Shown piece after piece: positions 35,193-42,746 of a stretch of 64,000 nucleotides of DNA. The stretch is from Sedimentisphaerales bacterium (GTDB taxonomy: Bacteria > Planctomycetota > Phycisphaerae > Sedimentisphaerales > Anaerobacaceae), in NCBI GenBank assembly GCA_016927855.1, contig JAFGLV010000064.1, forward strand, positions 16,779 through 80,778, written 5' to 3'. Numbering within the stretch: position 1 is the stretch's first letter; each line of letters begins with the position of its first letter. The notes below the pieces were generated by a model. That model was given only the letters and a program-made list of their open reading frames with translations, was not told where the DNA came from and did not search any database. Position numbers and translations under genes: made by a program.

Positions 35193-35582
35193 CTATGGCA
35201 CGAACGCGTTCTCGTAGTGACGGATTTCGGGTCGGCCGGATGACCCCAGGATGATTGTGACGATATCGAAGCGGCAGGGTCGGTCCGGGATGTCGTGAAC
35301 CGCAAGAAAATAGCGGGCCGCGCGCGTCATGCGCTGCTTCTTGCGTCCGGTGATCGCTGCCTCCGCGGGGCTGAATTCCTCGCTCGCACGGGTCTTGACC
35401 TCCACGAACACCAGGGTTCCGTCGGGATCGACCATCACCAGGTCGAGCTCGCCGGTCTTGCAGACGAAATTCCGATCGAGGGTCTTGAACCCCTTGGCCT
35501 TGAGGTACCGTTCGCAGCGTTTTTCGCCCCACCGGCCCAGCCGGGCCCGGTCTGCCAACAGCCTGCGTCGGTTCAACAGCAT
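35193..35582 (-). CDS. yraN: YraN/UPF0102 family nuclease-like protein
   Basis: A 129-residue member of UPF0102, small proteins with a restriction-endonuclease-like core. GELDLVMVDPDGTLVFVEVK contains the conserved Asp/Glu and E-x-K residues. The start is placed at ATG 35582 for three reasons: it gives the usual family length, GGGAG lies nine bases upstream, and a longer frame from 35645 would start upstream of the apparent rplS terminator at 35604-35629. Exact role unknown, probably nucleic-acid metabolism. Confidence 0.85.
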   Translation of the reverse strand: MLLNRRRLLADRARLGRWGEKRCERYLKAKGFKTLDRNFVCKTGELDLVMVDPDGTLVFVEVKTRASEEFSPAEAAITGRKKQRMTRAARYFLAVHDIPDRPCRFDIVTIILGSSGRPEIRHYENAFVP

Positions 35583-35603
35583 TTGCGACCGCTCCCAAGC
35601 CAA

Positions 35604-35629
35604 CAAAAAAGGCCGCACGGTACGCGGCC
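35604..35629 (-). terminator. Rho-independent terminator after rplS
   Basis: On the minus strand GGCCGC-GTACCGT-GCGGCC is followed directly by a run of six or seven T (plus-strand hairpin 35611-35629, A-run 35604-35610). It lies 53 bases downstream of the rplS stop. Confidence 0.8.
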
Positions 35630-35681
35630 CCTGTCTCTTGTCCATGTCAGTCGATCGCCCGGCTGGCGGGCCCGGAAACGC

Positions 35682-36050
35682 CTATTTCGTGACCGTATGG
35701 TCGCTGTGGCGGTGGGCCAGCTTGACGGCTTTGCCCGTCCGCTCCCGCAGGAAATAGAGCTTGGCCCGGCGGGCCTTGCCACTGCGGATCGGACGAATAT
35801 CCAGCACGTTGGGCGAATGAATGGGGAACTTCCGTTCAACACCCTCGTTGTTGACGATCCGCCGGACGGTGAAACTCTCGTTGATCCCCCTGCCCTGGCG
35901 AGCGATTACCGTGCCGGTAAAGATCTGGGTGCGGGTCTTGTCCCCTTCCTGGATGCGGCAATGGACATCCACCGTGTCGCCGATTTCGAAATGCGGCGTT
36001 TCTTTCTTGAGGCTCGCGCTCTCAACGTGGTCGAGCAATATCGTTTTCAC
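35682..36050 (-). CDS. rplS: 50S ribosomal protein L19
   Basis: A 122-residue ribosomal protein at the interface of the two subunits. GDTVDVHCRIQEGDKTRTQ, VIARQGRGINESFTVRRI and VERKFPIHSPNVLDI are diagnostic. Translation starts at GTG 36050, with AAGGAG about nine bases upstream. A good promoter lies at 36101-36129 and a terminator at 35604-35629, so it appears to be a single-gene transcript rather than part of the usual rpsP-trmD-rplS operon; rpsP, rimM and trmD are absent here. Confidence 0.96.
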   Translation of the reverse strand: MKTILLDHVESASLKKETPHFEIGDTVDVHCRIQEGDKTRTQIFTGTVIARQGRGINESFTVRRIVNNEGVERKFPIHSPNVLDIRPIRSGKARRAKLYFLRERTGKAVKLAHRHSDHTVTK

Positions 36051-36100
36051 CGACGGGTCTCCTTGAGAAGATCGGTCTTCCAGCCTTGGCTAAAACTTGT

Positions 36101-36129
36101 AGTATATGCAGGCCCTGTCCGGCAGGCAA
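36101..36129 (-). promoter_or_regulatory. Predicted sigma-70 promoter of rplS
   Basis: On the minus strand: -35 TTGCCT (36124-36129), a 17-base spacer, and -10 TATACT (36101-36106). Transcription would start near 36094, leaving a leader of about 44 bases. Confidence 0.6.
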
Positions 36130-36160
36130 GCATTTTTCGCCATCGGCACCCACAAAATGA

Positions 36161-36233
36161 GGGGCGTCCGACCGGGCCCGTTTGTGGCGACGCCCAAGGG
36201 CATAACTGCCACCAGCGGCCGGTCGGACGCCCC
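36161..36233. repeat. Perfect 15-bp inverted repeat between gdhA and rplS
   Basis: GGGGCGTCCGACCGG (36161-36175) and its exact complement (36219-36233) are separated by 43 bases. It lies 87 bases past the gdhA stop and upstream of the rplS promoter. No T-run follows, so it may be a repeat element or a stabilising 3' hairpin for gdhA mRNA. Confidence 0.7.
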
Positions 36234-36319
36234 GAGAAGGCGAATCTGCCTCAACCCAAGGCCCTTCGCCCAATGCCCATTAAGAGACTGGGTATGCCGG
36301 GACACTCCAACACGAGCGT

Positions 36320-37705
36320 CTAAACGATGCCCTGCTGGAGCATGGCGTCGGCAACCTTGACGAAGGCGGCAGTGTTGGCGCCGCGAACATAATCGACGAA
36401 GCCGTCGCCGTTAGAACCGTACTGAACGCAATTTTGATGGATCGAGCGCATGATCCCCTGGAGCTGGGCATCCACATCCTCGCGCGAGCGCCTCATGCAG
36501 CCGGCGTTTTGATTCATTTCCAGGCCGGAAACCGCGACGCCACCGGCATTAGCCGCCTTGCCGGGCCCGTACAGGATGCCGGCTTTTTGGAGGACATCCA
36601 CCGCCTGTGGGGTGGAAGGCATGTTGGCGCCCTCGCTGACGCAGTAGCAGCCATTGTTGACCAACTGCTGAGCGTCACTCTCGTCGACCTCGTTCTGGGT
36701 GGCGCTGGGAAAGGCCAGATCGCACGGCACGCTCCAGGGGCGCTTGCCCTCCAGGTAGCGGGCATTCGGAAACTGCTTGACGTACTCGGCGATGCGGCCG
36801 CGACGAACGTTCTTCAGTTCCATCACCCACGCGAGCTTCTCGTCGTCGATGCCATCCGGGTCCACGATCGTGCCGCTCGAATCCGAGAGGGTAACCGCCT
36901 TGGCGCCCAGCGCGTTGAGCTTCTCCACGGTGTATTGTGCGACGTTGCCCGAGCCGGAAACGGTTGCGGTCTTGCCTTCGACGCTCTCGCCACGCCGGGC
37001 CAGCATTTCATTGGCGAAATACACGGCGCCGTAGCCGGTCGCCTCCGGCCGCAAACGTGAGCCTCCCCAGTTGAGGCTCTTGCCTGTCAGAGCGCCGTGG
37101 AAATGGCCGGTCAGCTTGCGGTATTGACCGAACAGGTAGCCAATCTCGCGCCCTCCGACCCCAATATCGCCGGCCGGAACATCCACATCAGGACCAATAT
37201 GGTGGTAGAGGCTGGTCATAAACGCCTGGCAGAAGCGCATGATCTCCGCGTCGGACCGCCCTTTCGGATCGAAGTCCGACCCGCCCTTGGCGCCGCCGAG
37301 CGGCAACGTCGTCAGGCTGTTCTTGAACACCTGCTCGAAAGCCAGGAACTTCAGGACGCCCAGGTTGACCGACGGATGAAAACGCAACCCGCCTTTGTAC
37401 GGACCGATCAGGCTGCTCATGCGAACGCGGTAGCCACGATTGACGTGGATGTTGCCCTGGTCGTCGGTCCATGTGACACGGAACATCAGCACCATCTCCG
37501 GCACGACCAGTCTTTCCAGGATCCGGGCCTGACGGTAGGCGGGGTTCGCCTGAACGATCGGCATCACGGACTTGGCCACCTCGTGAACCGCCTGGTGAAA
37601 CTCCGTTTCTCCCGGCGCGCGTGCAATCACCTCATCCATAAAGGCGTTGACCGACGATTCGACGGCTGACCGATCTTTGACGTTGGCTGAAACCGTTATC
37701 GACAT
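36320..37705 (-). CDS. gdhA: Glutamate dehydrogenase, hexameric type
   Basis: A 461-residue dehydrogenase interconverting 2-oxoglutarate plus ammonia and glutamate, probably with NADPH. Visible motifs include GPYKGGLRFHPSV, the catalytic region LPLGGAKGGSDFDPKGRSD, PAGDIGVGGREIGYLFGQYR and the nucleotide-binding SGSGNVAQYTVEKL. Length and motifs match the biosynthetic bacterial subfamily I enzyme. AGGAG lies six bases before the ATG. It is probably transcribed alone. Confidence 0.95.
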   Translation of the reverse strand: MSITVSANVKDRSAVESSVNAFMDEVIARAPGETEFHQAVHEVAKSVMPIVQANPAYRQARILERLVVPEMVLMFRVTWTDDQGNIHVNRGYRVRMSSLIGPYKGGLRFHPSVNLGVLKFLAFEQVFKNSLTTLPLGGAKGGSDFDPKGRSDAEIMRFCQAFMTSLYHHIGPDVDVPAGDIGVGGREIGYLFGQYRKLTGHFHGALTGKSLNWGGSRLRPEATGYGAVYFANEMLARRGESVEGKTATVSGSGNVAQYTVEKLNALGAKAVTLSDSSGTIVDPDGIDDEKLAWVMELKNVRRGRIAEYVKQFPNARYLEGKRPWSVPCDLAFPSATQNEVDESDAQQLVNNGCYCVSEGANMPSTPQAVDVLQKAGILYGPGKAANAGGVAVSGLEMNQNAGCMRRSREDVDAQLQGIMRSIHQNCVQYGSNGDGFVDYVRGANTAAFVKVADAMLQQGIV

Positions 37706-37801
37706 AAGAGCTCCTCTTCAACGGGAAGACAACGGAGGCACCGCGGTGCGAGGTGATGCCTGTCATCTGCTCCGGGCCTGGCGCGGCGTTACGCGGCGCG
37801 C

Positions 37802-38119
37802 TTAATGTTGTTTGCTGCAAATCCGCTGGACAGAATCCAGATAGTATTTCAACTGCCAGAGCCTCTCCAGGAATTCAGGCCAGCCACAGGCCGGTATGAA
37901 TCCCTCTTTCGCCTCGGGTCGAATCATCCCGCCCGGCGTCACCAGCGGCTTGAACTCCTTCCAGACGTCCGCCCAAGCCTTGTTGGCATCCTGCGTGACC
38001 GAAGCGGCCACCTTCAACAGATGCTCCAACTCGACCAGCGGAGTGAAGGGCACAACCGTAGGCCGTGGGTCCGGCATCTCGATAGGGCTCTGATCCGTGC
38101 GTCTTCGCTGTGGTATCAT
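37802..38119 (-). CDS. Small protein of unknown function
   Basis: A 105-residue soluble protein, basic at the N-terminus. LVELEHLLKVAASVTQDANK and WPEFLERLWQLKYYLDSVQR predict amphipathic helices. ATG 38119 is favoured over 38182 because GGGAAG lies nearby and the upstream extension has unlikely composition. It sits between gdhA and an AT-rich regulatory stretch. I do not recognise the family. Confidence 0.5.
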   Translation of the reverse strand: MIPQRRRTDQSPIEMPDPRPTVVPFTPLVELEHLLKVAASVTQDANKAWADVWKEFKPLVTPGGMIRPEAKEGFIPACGWPEFLERLWQLKYYLDSVQRICSKQH

Positions 38120-38221
38120 GATGCTCTTCCCATCCAGAAGTTGCCACGCCGCGCTGGCCCGGCCCCGTGGACGGGACCCCACGCCGGCTTGAATCGTCCC
38201 CCAGTGTAGCAGCGCACTGCC

Positions 38222-38501
38222 CCCTTCCAGTGTCGCATAGAATACTCATTCATAGCACATGTACTGTGCCATATTTGGTGCGTATATATTACCCATATAT
38301 ATCACATTTATGTTGGGCAATCCACACCGCCAGGCAAATATATCGGGTCGCCTCATGCTCCATAAGCGCCTATATAAAAAGCTTTTATAGTCTACATAGG
38401 CAGGCACGGAGAAACTGCTTGACCATAAGCAATTCAGCGACGATGATAGAAGTCCGTTCGATAGCGTTTTGATTCCATGTGTATTTGATGGGTAGCACGC
38501 G
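38222..38501. promoter_or_regulatory. AT-rich region upstream of the LuxR-type regulator
   Basis: The stretch 38222-38400 is strikingly AT-rich against its GC-rich surroundings (for example GCGTATATATTACCCATATA). It contains the near-palindrome ATAAAAAGCTTTTAT (38374-38388), enclosed by GCCTAT/ATAGGC. It separates a minus-strand small gene from the plus-strand regulator gene, so it probably holds promoters, a DNA-bending or binding region, or foreign DNA. No ORF of note is present. Confidence 0.55.
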
Positions 38502-39518
38502 ATGGCAAAAAAATCCACCCAGGCGGAATTGCAGGCGCAGGTCAAGGCACTGCGGCGGCGCATCGCGGAACTGGAAAAGGCCGCCGCGTCAGGGGCCCCT
38601 CGCTCGGAACTGGAACTGGCCCTGCGAGAGCGCGTCAAGGAGCTCGACTGCCTGTACACGATCGCGACGCTGCGCGAAACGCACTTCTATTCCCAGGATC
38701 GCTTTCTGCAAGGCGTCGTCGACTGCCTGCCTCGAAGCTGGCAGTTCCCCGAGCAGGCGTGCGCGCGGATCGTCTGCGACGGAAAGAGCTATGTGACGCC
38801 GGAATTCAAGGAGAGCCGGTGCCGTTTGAGCGCCACCGTCTTTGCCGACGGTCGGGAGATCGGGGTCGTGGAGGTCTTCTATGGTGGCGCCGTCGCCGGG
38901 GGCGCCGAAGGCCCCTTCCTCAAGGAAGAGTACACGCTGATTCGCGCCGTGGCCGAACGGGTCGGCAGTGTGCTGATGCACATGAAGGCCCAGGCCGATC
39001 TGCGCGCCGCGCACAAAGCCATACAAACGGAGCACCAGGCGCTGCAAGAGGCCAACATCGCGTTGCGCGCCGTCCTGTCCCGCCTGGAAGAGGAAAAACG
39101 TGAGATTCGAGCGTCCATCCTCGCCAATATCCAGAAGATCATCATGCCGATTGTATTTGAGCTGGAGTTGGAAGTCACCGGTCGCCAGCGGTCCTACGTG
39201 ACGTTGCTGCGTCAGAGCCTCCACGAGATCGCGTCGCCTTACCTGACGCAGATCTGCCGCAATCACGTGCAACTGACACCGGTCGAGATCGCGATCAGCA
39301 CAATGGTCCGCAACGGCCTGTCGACGAAGGAGATCGCGAGACTGCGTTGCATCTCACCGGCCACCGTGCGTCGGCATCGTGAGAACATCCGCCGCAAGCT
39401 GGGCCTGAGGAACGAGAAGGCCAACCTGGCGACGTACCTTCAGGCGTCATTCTCCGATCAGCCTGCAGCGGACGTTGAAGACTGGCGGTCCCCTGGTTCG
39501 CACCTCACGGAGAGATAG
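38502..39518 (+). CDS. GAF-like sensor with LuxR-type DNA-binding domain
   Basis: A 338-residue transcription regulator. An N-terminal coiled coil (AELQAQVKALRRRIAELEKA) is followed by a GAF-like domain at about 45-165 that may bind a small ligand. A second coiled coil at about 165-205 follows, and the C-terminal helix-turn-helix is LTPVEIAISTMVRNGLSTKE through the recognition helix SPATVRRHRENIRRKLGL. No receiver domain is present, so it is not a classical response regulator. Only a weak ribosome binding site precedes ATG 38502. Its target may be its own AT-rich upstream region (inference). Confidence 0.82.
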   Translation: MAKKSTQAELQAQVKALRRRIAELEKAAASGAPRSELELALRERVKELDCLYTIATLRETHFYSQDRFLQGVVDCLPRSWQFPEQACARIVCDGKSYVTPEFKESRCRLSATVFADGREIGVVEVFYGGAVAGGAEGPFLKEEYTLIRAVAERVGSVLMHMKAQADLRAAHKAIQTEHQALQEANIALRAVLSRLEEEKREIRASILANIQKIIMPIVFELELEVTGRQRSYVTLLRQSLHEIASPYLTQICRNHVQLTPVEIAISTMVRNGLSTKEIARLRCISPATVRRHRENIRRKLGLRNEKANLATYLQASFSDQPAADVEDWRSPGSHLTER

Positions 39519-39625
39519 GTTGCATCCGCCCTGCGGCTTTGGTAGTGTGAGCGTGTAAGGCAGTCGGATCGCGGCGCGAGCACAGCAGCGCGGATCGCCT
39601 CGATGGCACGCATGGGAGGTTGGAT

Positions 39626-41128
39626 ATGAGTGGTCTCTTCGGCGTCGTCTCCAAAGGCAATTGTTCGGAGACCCTTTTCTACGGTACCGACTACCATTCT
39701 CATCTGGGTACCGAGTACGGCGGCATGGTCGTTCTGGGCGACGAATTCACCCGCCAGATTCACGATCTCAGCCAGACCCAGTTCAAGTCCAAGTTCTATG
39801 ATGACTGCCGGCGCCTGGAAGGCAATAAGGGCATCGGTGTCATCAGTGCCTTCGAGGAACAGCCCATCTTTTTGAACTCCCGGTTCGGCCCGTTCTGCCT
39901 GGCGACGACCGGGGTCGTGGAGAACGCCGAGGACCTGGCAGCCCGACTTCTGAAGAAGGGCATCTCGTTCGCCGAGGTTAGTCGCAAGGGAGTCAACACG
40001 ACTGAGCTGATCGCCAAGCTGATCACGCAGGGCACCGATCTCGTCGACGGCATCGAAAAGATGTTCGGTATCATCGAAGGCTCGTGCTCGCTGCTGCTGT
40101 TGAACCGGACCGGCATCTACGTCGCTCGGGACCGGTTCGGATACACACCACTGGTGGTGGGCAAGCGTGACGACGCCTGGGCGGTCAGCAGCGAGTCATG
40201 CGGATTCCCCAACCTCGGCCTTGAAACGGTCAAGTACGTCGAGCCGGGCGAGATCCTGCTCATCAACGAGGATGGGATCGTCCAGCGCCGTCCCGGCAAG
40301 GGACACACGACGCAGACGTGCGCGTTCCTCTGGATCTACACCGGCTTTCCGGCCTCCAGCTACGAAGGGATCAACGTGGAGGTGGTCCGCGAGCGATCGG
40401 GGCGCCTGCTGGCGCGTCGCGACAAGGACATTCGGGTCGATCTCGTGGCCGGCGTGCCCGACTCGGGCCTGGCCCATGGTCTGGGGTACGCCATGGAATC
40501 AGGCAAGCCCTTCCGCCGGCCGCTGGTTAAATACACGCCCGGTTACGGCCGCAGCTATACGCCCCCTTCGCAACGGACCCGCGACCTCATCGCGCGGATG
40601 AAACTGATCCCGATCCGGGACGTCATTGCCGGCAACAGCATCGTCCTGTGCGAAGATTCCATCGTGCGCGGCACGCAATTGAAGAATTTCGCCATCAAGA
40701 AACTCTGGGACTGCGGTGCCAGAGAAATCCACATGCGACCGGCGTGTCCCCCGCTGATGTTTCCCTGTCCGTTCGAGCTTTCCACCCGGTCGATTCACGA
40801 GTTAGCCGCACGCAAAGCCATTCGCCAGATCGAGGGACATGACCTGTCCGACGTATCACCGTACGTCGACCCTACCTCGTCCAAGTACGAGCAGATGGTG
40901 GAGATGATCCGCCAGGATCTGGGGGTCACGACGCTGCGCTACCAGACCATCGACGACATGGTCGAAGCGATTGGGCGCCCCAAGGACAAGCTGTGCCTCT
41001 ACTGCTGGACCGGCCAGTGCCCCAAGGCCGCGTGCAGTAGGACCCCTATCGACATCGTTGAGACGCGAAGAACCGGCTCGAAGCACAAAGCCGTTGAGGA
41101 CGACACGATCCAACCCAAGTTATGGTAG
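39626..41128 (+). CDS. PurF-like amidophosphoribosyltransferase, catalytic Cys replaced
   Basis: A 500-residue homologue of PurF (Ntn-type glutaminase domain plus phosphoribosyltransferase domain). In PurF the residue after Met is the nucleophilic Cys that releases ammonia from glutamine; here the start is MSGLFGV, so it is Ser2. The PRPP loop is intact (VLCEDSIVRGTQLKN). The C-terminus is Cys-rich (LCLYCWTGQCPKAAC), in the region where some PurF proteins bind an Fe-S cluster. ATG 39626 has GGAGG six bases upstream, so the Ser position is not a start-site artefact. It might use free ammonia, use Ser as nucleophile, or have another job. Confidence 0.82.
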   Translation: MSGLFGVVSKGNCSETLFYGTDYHSHLGTEYGGMVVLGDEFTRQIHDLSQTQFKSKFYDDCRRLEGNKGIGVISAFEEQPIFLNSRFGPFCLATTGVVENAEDLAARLLKKGISFAEVSRKGVNTTELIAKLITQGTDLVDGIEKMFGIIEGSCSLLLLNRTGIYVARDRFGYTPLVVGKRDDAWAVSSESCGFPNLGLETVKYVEPGEILLINEDGIVQRRPGKGHTTQTCAFLWIYTGFPASSYEGINVEVVRERSGRLLARRDKDIRVDLVAGVPDSGLAHGLGYAMESGKPFRRPLVKYTPGYGRSYTPPSQRTRDLIARMKLIPIRDVIAGNSIVLCEDSIVRGTQLKNFAIKKLWDCGAREIHMRPACPPLMFPCPFELSTRSIHELAARKAIRQIEGHDLSDVSPYVDPTSSKYEQMVEMIRQDLGVTTLRYQTIDDMVEAIGRPKDKLCLYCWTGQCPKAACSRTPIDIVETRRTGSKHKAVEDDTIQPKLW

Positions 41129-41185
41129 GAGCCTGTGAGAGGCGCCGTCAACTTAGCGGCGACTCAGAAGGGCAAGCATTTGACT

Positions 41186-42721
41186 ATGAGAGAGCATACG
41201 AGTACGAGGCGCAGTTTCCTCAAGGCCGCCGGCGCGACGGTGGCAGCGCTGAGCATCCGGCCGTTATCCGCCCAGCAACGCGAGGCGTCACTTCTCATCG
41301 ATCCGGAGCCTCGCTTCGAGTTGTCTCCCTACCTGTACACGCAGTTCATGGAGCCGCTGGGTACAACGGACGGCTCGGTGGCGGCTGCGTGGGACTTTGG
41401 CCGAGACCGCTGGCGGCCCGACGTGATCGACGTGACGCGCAGACTCTCGCCTTCGATGGTGCGCTGGGGCGGGTGTTTCAGCTCCTACTATCGGTGGAAG
41501 GAGGCGGTCGGACCGCGCGACCGGCGCCAGCCTATGCTCAATCTATGCTGGGGTGGGATCGAAACCAACCAGGTAGGCACCGCTGAGTTCGTGGACTTCT
41601 GCCGGCAGGTGGACGCCGAGCCGCTGATGTGCGTCAACTTCGAGTCTGACGGCAGGAAGCACTGGCAGCGTGACCCCAAAGGCGGCATCCGCACCGCCGG
41701 GCCGGAAGAGGCTGCCGAGTGGGTCCGCTACTGCAACAATCCCGACGACGAGCTTCGACGCGCCCACGGAATCCAGCGCCCCCTGAACCTGCGCATGTGG
41801 CAACTCGGCAACGAGACGTCGTACGACCGCAATGGCTACGACTGCGAGACCGCAGCTCGGCGCACCATCGCGTTCGCTCAAGCCATGCGCCAGGCGGACC
41901 CGAACATCGAGCTGATCGGCTGGGGCGACAGCGGCTGGGCCCACAGAATGCTCGAGATCGCGGGCGAACACCTTCAGTACATCGCCTTTCACCACATGTT
42001 CAATCCCGACGGTGGCGATCGGGACTCGCCGTTGCGCGGCACGGAGTATCGCAAGGACCCGGCACGCACCTGGGAGCACCTGATGAACGCGTGCAAACCT
42101 CACGAGGCCAGGATTCGCTGGATTCGCGAGCAGGTCGGCGACCATCCGATCCCGATGGCGCTGACGGAGTGTCACTTCGCCTTGCCGGGACGCAACCGGT
42201 GCGAGGTGCTCTCCACCTGGGCGGCCGGCGTCGCGAATGCGCGCCTGCTGAACGTCCACGAACGGCACGGCGACAAGCTCAAGATCGCCACCCTGGCAGA
42301 CTTCTGTGGCACGCGCTGGCAAGTCAACGCCATCATGATCCCCGTCCCCGGCGGCCGGGCCTACATGATGCCGGTGGCGATGGTCATGAGTCTGTACCGC
42401 CACCACACAGGCGTGCAAGCTGTCGGCGTCGAAAGGGTCCCGCACGGTCTCGATGTCACCGCCAGTCGAAGTACCGAACGCGTTTTCCTCCACGTCGTTA
42501 ACACGCAGCGTGACTGCTCCGTCACGGCGCAGATCGCGCTGGCCGGCATGCAGATCGGCTCGGGACGGGTCTTCGAGATGACAGGCAATCCCGAATACGA
42601 GGTCATCGAGACGCGGCCGAACGAGATTGTGCCGGTAGAGAAGACCCTGCCACAGGACGGCCGCTGGACGTTCCCGGCCACCTCCGTCTCGGCCGTCGAA
42701 TTGGACATCGAGCCCGCTTAG
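41186..42721 (+). CDS. GH51 alpha-L-arabinofuranosidase, TAT-exported
   Basis: A 511-residue enzyme with a twin-arginine signal (STRRSFLKAAGA). The clan GH-A catalytic pair is visible: acid/base Glu210 in WQLGNETSYDR and nucleophile Glu328 in MALTECHF. GH51 enzymes cleave alpha-L-arabinofuranosyl residues from arabinan, arabinoxylan and arabinogalactan. It complements the GH127/GH43/GH30 cluster 26 kb away, though not in the same operon. ATG 41186 is chosen since it places the RR motif near the N-terminus. The gene converges on the S9 peptidase gene. Confidence 0.83.
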   Translation: MREHTSTRRSFLKAAGATVAALSIRPLSAQQREASLLIDPEPRFELSPYLYTQFMEPLGTTDGSVAAAWDFGRDRWRPDVIDVTRRLSPSMVRWGGCFSSYYRWKEAVGPRDRRQPMLNLCWGGIETNQVGTAEFVDFCRQVDAEPLMCVNFESDGRKHWQRDPKGGIRTAGPEEAAEWVRYCNNPDDELRRAHGIQRPLNLRMWQLGNETSYDRNGYDCETAARRTIAFAQAMRQADPNIELIGWGDSGWAHRMLEIAGEHLQYIAFHHMFNPDGGDRDSPLRGTEYRKDPARTWEHLMNACKPHEARIRWIREQVGDHPIPMALTECHFALPGRNRCEVLSTWAAGVANARLLNVHERHGDKLKIATLADFCGTRWQVNAIMIPVPGGRAYMMPVAMVMSLYRHHTGVQAVGVERVPHGLDVTASRSTERVFLHVVNTQRDCSVTAQIALAGMQIGSGRVFEMTGNPEYEVIETRPNEIVPVEKTLPQDGRWTFPATSVSAVELDIEPA

Positions 42722-42746
42722 ACCCAGCCAACGCCTACGTCTATCG

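Noticed and set aside
37730..38500. Possible foreign island suggested by the AT-rich stretch
   Set aside because: Only about 180 bases are AT-rich, with no mobility gene, attachment-site repeat or altered codon use in the neighbours; reported only as a regulatory or composition anomaly.
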